Of a stretch of DNA of 64,000 nucleotides, positions 8,138 through 16,928 are shown piece after piece. The DNA is taken from contig NZ_QKSB01000007.1 of the NCBI RefSeq assembly GCF_003234935.1, positions 36,272 to 100,271 on the forward strand. The letters are read 5' to 3'. The position numbers and the translations under genes are program-made. Source of the DNA: Putridiphycobacter roseus (GTDB taxonomy: Bacteria > Bacteroidota > Bacteroidia > Flavobacteriales_D > Crocinitomicaceae). A model generated the notes under the pieces. It saw only the letters and a list, made by a program, of their open reading frames with translations. It was not told the origin of the DNA and did no database searches. Positions within the stretch are counted from its first letter, which is position 1; each line of letters opens with the position of its first letter.

Positions 8138-11100
8138 TTAATTGTTTACCGTGTTAAAATAATTGTTCACCATATTCTTATAGTAAACTCTTAGTCCTAC
8201 CGGAAGCGTTCTTAGTAATTCAATTTCTGCCTCCTTCTTTTGGTTATACTCTATTAATTTATTTTGGTTACCTTCTTCTAAGTTTTTTCCTGATTTTGAT
8301 TCACGCTCCTCACTAAATCCACGTTCCATAATCGCTTTTTCATTTTCCAATAAACGTGTCATAATATCTTGCTGGCGTTTTAACATATTATTGGTATATC
8401 CATTATTCAACAAATCATTCTCTAATTTTTCCAAGTCTTCAATTAATGGGTTTAGTCCATTTCCTGCTCCAGACCCATCCTTATTTAATTCTTGACGTAT
8501 GTTTTGTAAAGCCTTTCGCATTTGCGCTTGCTCCATGGCCATCTTAGCAACCTCTTTAGCGCTAAGTCCCGGTATACTCCCTTGTCCATCTCCTTGCGTT
8601 CCCATGCCACTTCCTTCTCCTGGTTTCTTCCCTTCTTTACCACCTGGATTCTCTCCATTTTTCATTTGCTCCATTTGCTTTTTGAGTTGACTTTTCATTT
8701 GCTCCATGGACATTTGAGAAGAAGGCTTTCCTTTTCCTGAACCACCTGGCTTATCACATTGACCAGAACCAGGCATTTTATTTTTCATGGCTTCTTGCAT
8801 TTGCTCTAAAGCTTCCGCTAATAATAATGCCAACTCATTATAACTGGTGACTGCATATTGTTGGTGATGCATCACCTTGGATAAATTTCTATCATGTCCA
8901 TATCCCATCACTTTTTCTTGGTTAAAATCAAGATCATTTAAATGTGACAAAATAGTATTAGAAATTTGAGGTTGTCTTTTTGCCAATGCCAATAAAGAAT
9001 CTTTTACGATTAAAGTCGACTGGTTAATTTGCAATTGCTTTCTATTGTAGCTAATCAATAGTGGATTCTTTTGATCTATTAAATCATAATTTTCCATTAA
9101 GTTTTCTTGTTGAAAAGATAAAGCCACAATGTTTTCTAGAAGAAATCGTAGCTTTTCCATGTCTTCCCCTTCTTGCTGTGCAGCGGCCGCTGATAACATT
9201 GCCTGCACATCATCTGCCATTTTTTCCATCATATCGGCTGCCTTTTCTTGATTTTGGGCCGCCTTTTTTTCCTTGCTATCTCCCAAATTTTCTTTGGCAT
9301 CTTGCATTTCCTTTTCAATTTGCTGTTCTTCCTCTTTATTAAAATCTAAATCTTTTGGCTTTTCTAACTCCTCATTCATCTGCTTCGCCTCTTCCATGTC
9401 CTTTTTAATCTCCTCAAATTCGCTGTTTAAAGATTCCTGTTGTTCTTCCAGTTTTTCTGCACTTTCCTTTTTATCCTTAGTTGCTTCTTCCAAAGCATTT
9501 TGTTTTTCTGCTAATTCTCTTAATTGCTCCTCTATGCTTTCTATCTTTTTATCTAATTCTAGATTCTTAAATATTTCCAATGTACGGTCTAGTTCATCTT
9601 CCAACTTATTAGACTTTTGTTCCATCTTTTCCATATTTTTTAAGATGTCATCCTTATTCATCTCCTCCATCATTTTTTCTAGCTCCTCTAACAAAGCTTT
9701 CATTTCATCATCCATTAAGTCTTCCATCAACTTCTCTAACATTTCTTGTTTGGCCTTTAGCTCTTCTGAATTTTGCAAAAACTCTTCTTCTTGTTGTGCT
9801 TTTTGATCCAATTGCTGATTTAACTGTTCCAACTTCTGTTGCAAATCTTTTTGAAGATTCAACATGTTATTCATACTTTGTTTATCTTTCCAGTCAGGCG
9901 TAGTTTTATTAATCAAATTATTTTTGATCGACTTAATGTCTTCCTTTAATGCTTTTGCATCCTTAATTGCAGCATTCATTTCCTTTTTCAAATTTTCAGA
10001 CTGTTCCGACAAATCATTTTCCAGTTCCGACAACTCAGCCACCCGATAAGTTAATACGGAAGAAGTAGTAGACTTATAGCCATTGGGTGCATCATTATCG
10101 CGCACGACAAAATAATAGTCGACCGTACTACCAGGTTTTAATTGCAAACTTTTAAAATCTAAACTATAAGCAAATGTTTGATTCGTTTGTTGGGCCAGAA
10201 TTGGAATATTATACTTATTCACTGCCGCCGAATCTTTATACTGTGTTTTTACTATAGCAGTTAAAGTTTTAAAACCATAATCGTCTTGAATATTTCCACT
10301 AAAAAATCTTTGCAAAGGTTGTAATGAATCCATTTGTTCTTCAACTTCAATGCTAGGATAATGATCGGCTATCACCACAATTTGATTAGATAAAGTATCC
10401 GCATTCAATAATTGTTTTGTACTAAACAATAAATTATAAGTCTGACTAGCACGCAGTACTTGATTAAACTTAAACTCATGATTTGCATTGGGTAAAAGGG
10501 ACAAGCTAGTATCTTCAAATTTAGAAACCATTTTCACCGTATTTTGGGAAGACAATAACCATTCAATCCTTGTTCCTTCCGGAATGGTAAGGTCAGACAA
10601 ATCACTAATTTCATCCGCTGCCATACCAGTATGCTTTGGATAATTCAATTTTATTTTTACCCCATCCAATACCGGTTTTTGTAACACATTTACAGTAAAT
10701 TGCTGTGATTTAAATCCATTCGCTTCACAATAGAAATTTAAATCTTCCCCTAAATTTGCGAAATCGTGTACAAAAGTCAAATTATTTTGTTTTGTCAAAT
10801 TATAAGTCCCGTTACTAGAAACAATCTTAACCTCCTTAGGAATTTCACTGCCATTTAATTTAATTTCTAATGTATAATTACGTCCCTGTATAACAGAATC
10901 GGCACTTTTTAAAATAAATTCAAAGGGAGCCTTTTCCACAAACTCCATGTTATAATTAACCAAACGTTTAGAACCATCCGAAAAAATGGACGGGCGAATC
11001 AGTAAAATTAAAAAGATGACAAATAGAATTGGTAATAAATATTTTAGGTATTTCTTATTATTAGAAAGTTGTATACCAGTAGTAAAAGGAATAACAGACA

Positions 11101-11515
11101 AGGCATCCGCTTTTTGATTAATACTGGCTTCCACCAAATCATAATTATATTGCTCTGTATTTAGTTGCGTTTTTAATTGTAGCGTATTTTCTAATTTATC
11201 CCCAACATCCGGAAAGAGTTTTCCAATTAATTGAGAAGCTTCATTTTCATTTAGACGATCACCTAGATTAAACAATTTTAAAAAAGGTATTATAATATAT
11301 CGGATTAAAACATACCCATTGACCAATAAAAAAGAAAAGAAAAGAAATGAACGAATATTACCATTAAAACGACCAAAATATTCAAGCGTAGAAACGACTA
11401 AAAAAGAAAGCAGGAAAATACTTAAAAAGAGGAATCCACCTTTTATCATTTCATTCTTATAATACTTACGAATGAAGCTTTCTATTTGTAATAATAAATC
11501 TTGAAACTTTCCCAT
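8138..11515 (-). CDS. DUF4175-family membrane protein with long coiled coil
   Basis: 1125 aa. There are three hydrophobic membrane segments in the first 180 residues (GGFLFLSIFLLSFLVVS, LFFSFLLVNGYVLI and LLPILFVIFLILL). They are followed by a periplasm-type beta-rich part to about residue 510. A very long Glu/Lys/Gln-rich coiled coil runs from about 520 to 810 (many EELEKMMEEM-like stretches). A Gly/Pro/Met-rich linker and a C-terminal helical part follow. This layout fits the Bacteroidota DUF4175 family, whose function is not established. It is the first gene of a minus-strand run leading into the RsbW-like ATPase, ybeY and mnmG. The divergent gltX lies 110 bases away. Confidence 0.75.
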   Translation of the reverse strand: MGKFQDLLLQIESFIRKYYKNEMIKGGFLFLSIFLLSFLVVSTLEYFGRFNGNIRSFLFFSFLLVNGYVLIRYIIIPFLKLFNLGDRLNENEASQLIGKLFPDVGDKLENTLQLKTQLNTEQYNYDLVEASINQKADALSVIPFTTGIQLSNNKKYLKYLLPILFVIFLILLIRPSIFSDGSKRLVNYNMEFVEKAPFEFILKSADSVIQGRNYTLEIKLNGSEIPKEVKIVSSNGTYNLTKQNNLTFVHDFANLGEDLNFYCEANGFKSQQFTVNVLQKPVLDGVKIKLNYPKHTGMAADEISDLSDLTIPEGTRIEWLLSSQNTVKMVSKFEDTSLSLLPNANHEFKFNQVLRASQTYNLLFSTKQLLNADTLSNQIVVIADHYPSIEVEEQMDSLQPLQRFFSGNIQDDYGFKTLTAIVKTQYKDSAAVNKYNIPILAQQTNQTFAYSLDFKSLQLKPGSTVDYYFVVRDNDAPNGYKSTTSSVLTYRVAELSELENDLSEQSENLKKEMNAAIKDAKALKEDIKSIKNNLINKTTPDWKDKQSMNNMLNLQKDLQQKLEQLNQQLDQKAQQEEEFLQNSEELKAKQEMLEKLMEDLMDDEMKALLEELEKMMEEMNKDDILKNMEKMEQKSNKLEDELDRTLEIFKNLELDKKIESIEEQLRELAEKQNALEEATKDKKESAEKLEEQQESLNSEFEEIKKDMEEAKQMNEELEKPKDLDFNKEEEQQIEKEMQDAKENLGDSKEKKAAQNQEKAADMMEKMADDVQAMLSAAAAQQEGEDMEKLRFLLENIVALSFQQENLMENYDLIDQKNPLLISYNRKQLQINQSTLIVKDSLLALAKRQPQISNTILSHLNDLDFNQEKVMGYGHDRNLSKVMHHQQYAVTSYNELALLLAEALEQMQEAMKNKMPGSGQCDKPGGSGKGKPSSQMSMEQMKSQLKKQMEQMKNGENPGGKEGKKPGEGSGMGTQGDGQGSIPGLSAKEVAKMAMEQAQMRKALQNIRQELNKDGSGAGNGLNPLIEDLEKLENDLLNNGYTNNMLKRQQDIMTRLLENEKAIMERGFSEERESKSGKNLEEGNQNKLIEYNQKKEAEIELLRTLPVGLRVYYKNMVNNYFNTVNN

Positions 11516-11602
11516 AATATTTATCCAACCTATAAAGTTAAGTTAAATCCCTTTAACACTCGCAAAAATATAAGCAAAAGGTATAAGAATCCTTAAAATA
11601 TG

Positions 11603-11610
11603 TATCTTTG
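11603..11610 (+). promoter_or_regulatory. -7 element of the gltX promoter
   Basis: TATCTTTG matches TAnnTTTG and ends 15 bases before the chosen gltX ATG, giving a short leader. A -33 TTG is not clear. Confidence 0.5.
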
Positions 11611-11625
11611 TCGCTTATTAAACAA

Positions 11626-13164
11626 ATGAGCATGTCAGAAAAAATTAGAGTAAGGTTTGCACCCAGTCCAACAGGACCTTTACATATGGGTGGCGTAAGA
11701 ACCGCTTTGTACAATTATTTATTCGCTAAAAAAAATGGCGGAACTTTTATTTTAAGGATAGAGGATACTGACGAAAAAAGGTTTGTACCTGGTGCAAAAG
11801 AATACATTTTAGAATCACTAAAATGGTGTGGTATTGAACCTACAGAAGGAGAAGGATATGGTGGTGAAAAAGGACCGTATACACAGTCAGAAAGAAAACA
11901 CATTTATCCACAATACGCACAACAATTAATTGATAATGGTCATGCTTATTTAGCTTTTGATACTTCAGAAGATTTAGAAACAATGCGTGAGCAAGCCAAA
12001 ACCATGGGACTTGCGAATTGGCAATACAATGCAACAACAAGGTCTTCCATGAAAAACTCACTTTCTTTATCGAAGGAAGAAGTTGAAAAGCGATTAGCAA
12101 ACAAGGAACCTTATACGATAAGAATTAAAATGCCCCGTAACACGGAAATTAAATTCGAAGATGAAATTAGAGGTTGGGTAAGTGTAAACACCAACAATCT
12201 AGATGATAAAGTTTTAGTTAAGGAAACTGGCGTACCCACTTATCATTTAGCAAACATAGTAGATGATCATTTAATGGAAATCAGCCATGTAATTCGTGGA
12301 GAAGAATGGTTACCATCTGCACCTTTACACGTATTTTTATATGATTCATTTGGATGGGACAGACCAAAATTCGCACATTTACCTTTAATACTTCGTCCGG
12401 ACGGAAAAGGAAAATTAAGTAAACGTGATGGCGATAAATTAGGTTTTCCTGTATTTCCAATTGACTGGTTATCTGTAGAAGGAGAAAAATACTCCGGTTA
12501 TAAAGAAAATGGCTACTTACCAGAAGCCTTCATCAATATGTTGGCATTTTTAGGATGGAACCCAGGTGACAATAAAGAAATTTTCTCCTTAAAAGAATTA
12601 GAAGAAACCTTTACACTACAAAGAGTAGGTAAGTCTGGCGCTAGATTTGATCCAGAGAAAACAAAATGGTTTAACCAACAATATTTACGCGCATTATCCA
12701 ATGAGCAATTGGCAGAAATGTTAAAACCAATCTTAGCAGAAAAGCAATACGATTATGATGCAACATATGCAGCCAAAGTATGTGGTTTAATGAAAGAACG
12801 CGCTACATTTATAGCAGATATCTTAAATGAAGGTGATTATTTCTTTACTACGATTAGCGAGTATGATGCAAAAACGGTACAAAAAAAATGGAAAGCAGAT
12901 ACCAAAGAAATCATGCTAGAATTAACGGAAGTATTGAGCAACGTAGAAGACTTTACCGAAGCCAATATTGAAGCAGCATTCAGTAATTACTTAGCCAAAA
13001 ATGAATACGGGTTTGGTAAAGTAGGACCAGGATTCAGGTTATTAGTCACTGGAAAAGGAATGGGACCATCTATGTTTGAAATATGCGAAACATTAGGAAA
13101 AACGATTGTGATGAAGAGAATGAGTGAAGGAATAGATAAAGTTGAATCATTAAAAGCTAACTAA
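11626..13164 (+). CDS. gltX: Glutamate--tRNA ligase
   Basis: Class I aminoacyl-tRNA synthetase charging tRNA-Glu (possibly also tRNA-Gln, since gatA is at the end of the window). The HIGH-type motif is PSPTGPLHMGG near the N-terminus and the KMSKS-type motif is KLSKRDG. The catalytic domain is followed by the helical anticodon-binding region. With the ATG at 11626 (MSMSEKIRVRF) the protein is 512 aa, normal for the family. The ATG at 11632 is equally possible. An upstream TTG in frame lies inside the promoter element and is rejected. The stop overlaps the folB start by one base. Confidence 0.96.
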   Translation: MSMSEKIRVRFAPSPTGPLHMGGVRTALYNYLFAKKNGGTFILRIEDTDEKRFVPGAKEYILESLKWCGIEPTEGEGYGGEKGPYTQSERKHIYPQYAQQLIDNGHAYLAFDTSEDLETMREQAKTMGLANWQYNATTRSSMKNSLSLSKEEVEKRLANKEPYTIRIKMPRNTEIKFEDEIRGWVSVNTNNLDDKVLVKETGVPTYHLANIVDDHLMEISHVIRGEEWLPSAPLHVFLYDSFGWDRPKFAHLPLILRPDGKGKLSKRDGDKLGFPVFPIDWLSVEGEKYSGYKENGYLPEAFINMLAFLGWNPGDNKEIFSLKELEETFTLQRVGKSGARFDPEKTKWFNQQYLRALSNEQLAEMLKPILAEKQYDYDATYAAKVCGLMKERATFIADILNEGDYFFTTISEYDAKTVQKKWKADTKEIMLELTEVLSNVEDFTEANIEAAFSNYLAKNEYGFGKVGPGFRLLVTGKGMGPSMFEICETLGKTIVMKRMSEGIDKVESLKAN

Positions 13165-13520
13165 TGCATTTTGTAGAAGTAAACGGAATTGAATGTTATT
13201 CGTACCATGGGTGTATGAACGAAGAAAGCGTATTGGGCGGTAAATACATAGTGGATGTTTCCATAGAGACTGACTTTTCAGTTGCCGCTAAAACAGATGA
13301 ATTAGTCGATACGATAGATTATGTTCGCATCAAAGAGATTGTAGCAGCAGAAATGGCTATTCGTTCGAAGCTAATTGAGCACGTTGGACAAAGAATTACT
13401 AACCGTTTTAAGGAAGAATTCAAATTTTTCATTGAATCAACCGTAAAAATTCACAAGGTAAACCCACCAATTCAGGGCACTGTGAGAGATGTTTCAATAA
13501 TCATCAAATCTAAACTTTAA
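13164..13520 (+). CDS. folB: Dihydroneopterin aldolase
   Basis: 118-aa FolB/FolX-type enzyme of folate synthesis, which converts dihydroneopterin to hydroxymethyl-dihydropterin and glycolaldehyde. The N-terminal motif VNGIECYSYHGCMNEE contains the YHG signature. TIDYVRIKEIV and the C-terminal VHKVNPPI-like strand fit the tunnelling fold of the family. The start overlaps the gltX stop (TAATG), showing translational coupling. Family members are 115-125 aa, so it is full length. The tRNA-Cys promoter begins 5 bases after its stop. Confidence 0.92.
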   Translation: MHFVEVNGIECYSYHGCMNEESVLGGKYIVDVSIETDFSVAAKTDELVDTIDYVRIKEIVAAEMAIRSKLIEHVGQRITNRFKEEFKFFIESTVKIHKVNPPIQGTVRDVSIIIKSKL

Positions 13521-13524
13521 AGTA

Positions 13525-13555
13525 TTGCACACTTTAAATTAATTTTTTATCTTTG
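13525..13555 (+). promoter_or_regulatory. tRNA-Cys promoter (-33 TTG / -7 TATCTTTG)
   Basis: TTG at 13525-13527 and TATCTTTG at 13548-13555 are 20 bases apart, within the Bacteroidota sigma-70 spacing. The mature tRNA begins 16 bases after the -7 element. Confidence 0.65.
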
Positions 13556-13571
13556 TGCCTTCCTAAAAAAG

Positions 13572-13642
13572 GGTCACGTGGCCGAGTGGCTAGGCAGTGG
13601 TCTGCAACACCATCTACGGCGGTTCGAATCCGTCCGTGACCT
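13572..13642 (+). tRNA. tRNA-Cys (anticodon GCA)
   Basis: A 71-base cloverleaf. The acceptor stem GGTCACG (13572-13578) pairs with CGTGACC (13635-13641). The D stem is GCC/GGC and the anticodon stem GTGGT/ACCAT, with loop CTGCAAC holding GCA at 13604-13606. The T stem GGCGG/CCGTC closes loop TTCGAAT. The discriminator is T (U73), as expected for cysteine tRNA. CCA is not encoded. The gene has its own promoter and is followed by a strong hairpin terminator. The last 16 bases, plus one base of downstream sequence, recur three more times downstream. Confidence 0.95.
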
Positions 13643-13654
13643 CAATAAATTAAA

Positions 13655-13687
13655 AACGCTTCATGTTTACATGAGGCGTTTTTTTTT
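13655..13687 (+). terminator. Terminator of tRNA-Cys (array unit 1)
   Basis: AACGCTTCATG (13655-13665), loop TTTA, then CATGAGGCGTT (13670-13680) make an 11-bp stem with one T-G wobble, followed by seven more T residues. A textbook intrinsic terminator 12 bases after the tRNA. Confidence 0.9.
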
Positions 13688-13841
13688 GTGCTATTTATTG
13701 ATGAACCTTCAGGTGAAAGCAATCAATCGTGCAAAAAAAATAAGACCACGTAAGTGGACTGTGTTTTTAATTCTGACTTAGCCCGTCTAAAACGGATCAT
13801 GAGTGAAACGAGTAATCCGTCCGTGACCTCAATAAATTAAA

Positions 13842-13874
13842 AACGCTTCATGTTTACATGAGGCGTTTTTTTTT
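13842..13874 (+). terminator. Terminator copy in array unit 2
   Basis: Same hairpin and T tract as after the tRNA, 187 bases downstream. It follows a copy of the tRNA 3' end but no whole tRNA. Confidence 0.8.
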
Positions 13875-14028
13875 GTGCTATTTATTGATGAACCTTCAGG
13901 TGAAAGCAATCAATCGTGCAAAAAAAATAAGGCCACGTAAGTGGACTGTGTTTTTAATTCTGACTTAGCCCGTCTAAAACGGATCACGAGTGAAACGAGT
14001 AATCCGTCCGTGACCTCAATAAATTAAA

Positions 14029-14061
14029 AACGCTTCATGTTTACATGAGGCGTTTTTTTTT
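14029..14061 (+). terminator. Terminator copy in array unit 3
   Basis: Third copy of the same hairpin and T tract, again 187 bases further on. Confidence 0.8.
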
Positions 14062-14214
14062 GTGCTATTTATTGATGAACCTTCAGGTGAAAGCAATCAA
14101 TCGTGCAAAAAAAATAAGACCACGTAAGTGGACTGTGTTTTTAATTCTGACTTAGCCCGTCTAAACCGGATCATGAGTGAAACGAGTAATCCGTCCGTGA
14201 CCTCAATAAATTAA

Positions 14215-14243
14215 AAGCACTACTTTTCAGTAGTGCTTTTTTT
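14215..14243 (+). terminator. Diverged terminator in array unit 4
   Basis: AAGCACTAC (14215-14223), loop TTTTCA, GTAGTGCTT (14230-14238), then T5. It is at the same place in the unit as the other terminators, but both arms have changed together, so the structure is kept and the sequence is not. Confidence 0.8.
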
Positions 14244-14405
14244 GTGTCAAAATTTTTGGTGAGCCTTTAGGTGAAAACAATTGATTTGATACAAAAAAAC
14301 ACTTTACGTCAGTAAAGGGGTTTTAATGCTGACTTAGCCCGTCTAAAACGGATCATGAGTGAAACGAGTAATCCAATATTAAGCCTTATATAAAAAACCT
14401 TCTTC

Positions 14406-16721
14406 TTACTCTTCCACAACCACTTTCTTTTTTCGGCGTCGAATAAAAATAAAAAGCAGTACAAAAACAGTCAAAGCAACTCCACCAATCATCAACCATC
14501 TTTCTTGACGTTCTTTTGCTTCCTTTTCAAATTTAAGGGTCTCTAAAATGGACAGGTAACCATTATTATCCATTCCTGGAGTGACAGCCTCAACTACCCA
14601 GTTATCTGGTCGCAAACCTAGGGAATCGACGTGGATTAATGCAAGACTGAAACTAGAATCGATTACTGCAAATTCATTGTTATATTTCATCACATCCACC
14701 AAAAAGCCATTGGCATCATAAACTTTTATTTGTTCTCCTTTTTTAGAGAGACCAAAATTCAAGTCGGTAATTTGAAAACCATTTACTGCAGTGGAACCTA
14801 TCACCAATAAATCATTTGGTTTTAAGGTAATATGTTCTTCTATAACATATCCTTTTTTAAAGCTGCGATCAGTCACTCGCCATTGGTACAAATCAACACT
14901 TTCATTTGAACGATTGTACAGTTCAATCCAATCTCCTGTTGTATCACTATCTACTTGATTAAAAGAAACTTCATTGATAATAATTTGATGGCGGTATTCA
15001 CTCGAATCCTTTGCAACAATAATTGGTTTTAATTGCATTGCTTGGTCGGCAGTAAAAACAATCTTCTCCGTTTTTTCTGCAAGGCCTTCCCAACCAATCA
15101 ATTCATAATCGTGTTTTGGTTTGACTTTTATGGTTTGTGGAATTCCTTTAAAATATAAACCACTATAAGATTCTTTTAATTGCAATGAATTAAATGTAAC
15201 ATCACAAACACTATCACCAGGATGTGTAAATTCAATTTGCACAGTGGTATCGAGTTCAAACTTGATTTTTAAATGTTGCCATAAATGTTCAGGTCTTAAA
15301 CGCACAAACTTTTCGACTATCGCCAAATTGTCTTCCCAGTTTTTTACGTTGGCTCCCCATCTCTTTTGGTGGTAAGGTATTTCATTTTCTATTTTTTTTG
15401 ACATTTTATGCCATAATCTCAGTGCAGTATCGGCATGGAAATACGTATTTAAATAATCAGAAAAAGTATTGATGTACTGTACTTTCAAATCCTCATTCTG
15501 TAAAAGTGTTCTAATGATAAAAGTCGACCAACCGGGATTTGGCCATTTTTCGTTACTGAAAGTCGTAAATTTTCCTAGTGTATTAGAAGCGTAACCAGTC
15601 CTATCGTCATTAGAAAGTCCCATGTCTAAATCATAAAAAATCCACCGCCATTTGGCTTTGGGCTTACGCTCTTTAAAGTACCGAATATTTCCACCAGCAT
15701 CTTTATTATCGGAATATACTTCTGAAATATTGTAGCGGATGTAATCGTGCAAATCCATGAATTTTCCCAAAGAATCTTTTACAGTTTCTAAAGTCAAATC
15801 TTGGGTCCTTAAAAATTTTAATAAAAACTTATATTGGGTGGAATACCCATGTCGTTTTACGCCGTTATGCCTTAAAATATCGACCTTATCTTTATCTACA
15901 TCAAAATTAGCTGCTAAATAATGTTCGCTAATTTTCTCTCTTAAATTTTGAATTCCCCAATACCTACCATTGATAAAAACTATGGCTGGTTCATATGCTT
16001 GAACTGCAACACCAGTAGGTTTGGCCAACTGGGTCATAAAAGCATCTCTCAATTGGGTACGCTTAAAGTCACCTCCTGAATTTCTGATGATAAATGATTT
16101 GTACTTTTTGTTTTTACGTTCCTTAAATATTGGATATTCAAAGCGTTTTTTTCCATATTTACTCCTGGCAATAATGGCCAATGATTTTTGCGGCAGCATT
16201 CTACTGTACCCGCCAAAAAGACTCATACCTGCCAATTGGTTAAAACACTTTTTTCCTTTTTTAGAATACAGTTCTACATTACATTCATACTCCCAAGATT
16301 TCCAAAAATTAGCGCCGTAATAAGGCATAGTAGAATCTGCACAACAACCTTTTTCAAAAATTCCCTTGTCGTAACTCCAAAAATTTCCAGGTTCAGAAAC
16401 AATTGAAATAATGGGCAAATCATAAGCACGGTCACAAAAATAAGACTGTGTTTTCACCTTAGACCTTACACCATTTTGATAAGCTACAGCCCTAATTACT
16501 GCAACATCCTGAACATAAATAGAATCGACATATAATGTGGTACCTGAATGCGGTGCCGAACCGTCGAGGGTATAATAGATACTTTCAGCAGAATCAGCAA
16601 CAAGTTTAACGTACACAGGCGCTTCAAATTTACCGCCAGTAGGGTAGTATTTTAACTTCTGAGCACTAAGCGTACTCTGTACTAGGCACAATGACAAAAA
16701 ATACAAACTCCATTTCAACAT
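14406..16721 (-). CDS. CotH-kinase-family exported protein with lamin-tail domain
   Basis: 771 aa. The N-terminal signal peptide ends near LSAQKLKY. A chitobiase/hexosaminidase C-terminal-like domain follows (YYTLDGSAPHSGTTLY, about residues 25-85). A CotH-like domain follows (about 100-480), with GYSRMLPQKSL, RNSGGDFKRTQLRDAF and WRWIFYDLDMGL. A lamin-tail domain lies at about 585-700 (INEVSFNQVDSDTTGDWIELYNRS). A C-terminal transmembrane segment (LMIGGVALTVFVLLFIFI) and the basic tail RRRKKK anchor it. CotH proteins of spores are atypical protein kinases; whether this one is active is unknown. It is probably a cell-envelope protein facing outward. No operon partner is seen on the minus strand. 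Confidence 0.85.
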   Translation of the reverse strand: MLKWSLYFLSLCLVQSTLSAQKLKYYPTGGKFEAPVYVKLVADSAESIYYTLDGSAPHSGTTLYVDSIYVQDVAVIRAVAYQNGVRSKVKTQSYFCDRAYDLPIISIVSEPGNFWSYDKGIFEKGCCADSTMPYYGANFWKSWEYECNVELYSKKGKKCFNQLAGMSLFGGYSRMLPQKSLAIIARSKYGKKRFEYPIFKERKNKKYKSFIIRNSGGDFKRTQLRDAFMTQLAKPTGVAVQAYEPAIVFINGRYWGIQNLREKISEHYLAANFDVDKDKVDILRHNGVKRHGYSTQYKFLLKFLRTQDLTLETVKDSLGKFMDLHDYIRYNISEVYSDNKDAGGNIRYFKERKPKAKWRWIFYDLDMGLSNDDRTGYASNTLGKFTTFSNEKWPNPGWSTFIIRTLLQNEDLKVQYINTFSDYLNTYFHADTALRLWHKMSKKIENEIPYHQKRWGANVKNWEDNLAIVEKFVRLRPEHLWQHLKIKFELDTTVQIEFTHPGDSVCDVTFNSLQLKESYSGLYFKGIPQTIKVKPKHDYELIGWEGLAEKTEKIVFTADQAMQLKPIIVAKDSSEYRHQIIINEVSFNQVDSDTTGDWIELYNRSNESVDLYQWRVTDRSFKKGYVIEEHITLKPNDLLVIGSTAVNGFQITDLNFGLSKKGEQIKVYDANGFLVDVMKYNNEFAVIDSSFSLALIHVDSLGLRPDNWVVEAVTPGMDNNGYLSILETLKFEKEAKERQERWLMIGGVALTVFVLLFIFIRRRKKKVVVEE

Positions 16722-16883
16722 GAATCAAATGTATTTACAATTATCTAATGTTGAATACCCTTGGGTCATCTAATTATTAAATGCCAGTGTTTAATAATTA
16801 TTTGTTGGATATGATTTTTATCAGGATTTCAGAATAAAGCACAATTTTTTTTAAAACCTTATTTATATTCATTCTTAATTGCA

Positions 16884-16891
16884 TATATTTG
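16884..16891 (+). promoter_or_regulatory. -7 element of the DUF4856/imelysin operon
   Basis: TATATTTG matches TAnnTTTG and ends 37 bases before the ATG at 16929. No clear -33 element. No Fur-box-like inverted repeat was evident by eye. Confidence 0.5.
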
Positions 16892-16928
16892 CCAAAAAAA
16901 CAAGCTATTTATAATTAATCTAAATAAA

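Larger units (their letters stand above)
13627..14374 (+). repeat. Tandem array of four units seeded by the tRNA-Cys 3' end
   Basis: Units begin at 13627, 13814, 14001 and 14188, with lengths 187, 187, 187 and 182, followed by a 5-base stub at 14370-14374. Each unit starts with AATCCGTCCGTGACCTC, which in unit 1 is the T-loop-to-acceptor 3' end of the tRNA plus the next bases. It then has a T-tract hairpin, a conserved CCTTYAGGTGAAA block, a second small hairpin and a shared 3' block from CTGACTTAGCCCG to ACGAGT. Units 1-3 differ by only a few bases. Unit 4 is strongly diverged inside but keeps both ends. No protein of credible length spans it. Confidence 0.93.

Noticed and set aside
9273..9806. 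177-codon Ser-rich frame on the plus strand
   Set aside because: It is the antisense shadow of the Glu/Lys-rich coiled coil of the DUF4175 gene, which gives Ser/Phe/Leu codons on the other strand.
13699..13720. Hammerhead-ribozyme-like core (TTGATGA, small stem ACCT/AGGT, GAAA) in each array unit
   Set aside because: The essential C of CUGAUGA is a T, stem II would have a 2-base loop, and the diverged unit changes the core to TTGGTGA. No cleavage-site helix fits.
13578..13781. 67-codon plus-strand frame beginning MAEWLGSGLQHH
   Set aside because: The first 22 codons are the tRNA-Cys gene itself and the rest is array unit 1; it recurs only as part of the repeat. Not a protein gene.
13627..14374. 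CRISPR array
   Set aside because: Units are 187 bases with no spacers and no cas genes nearby.
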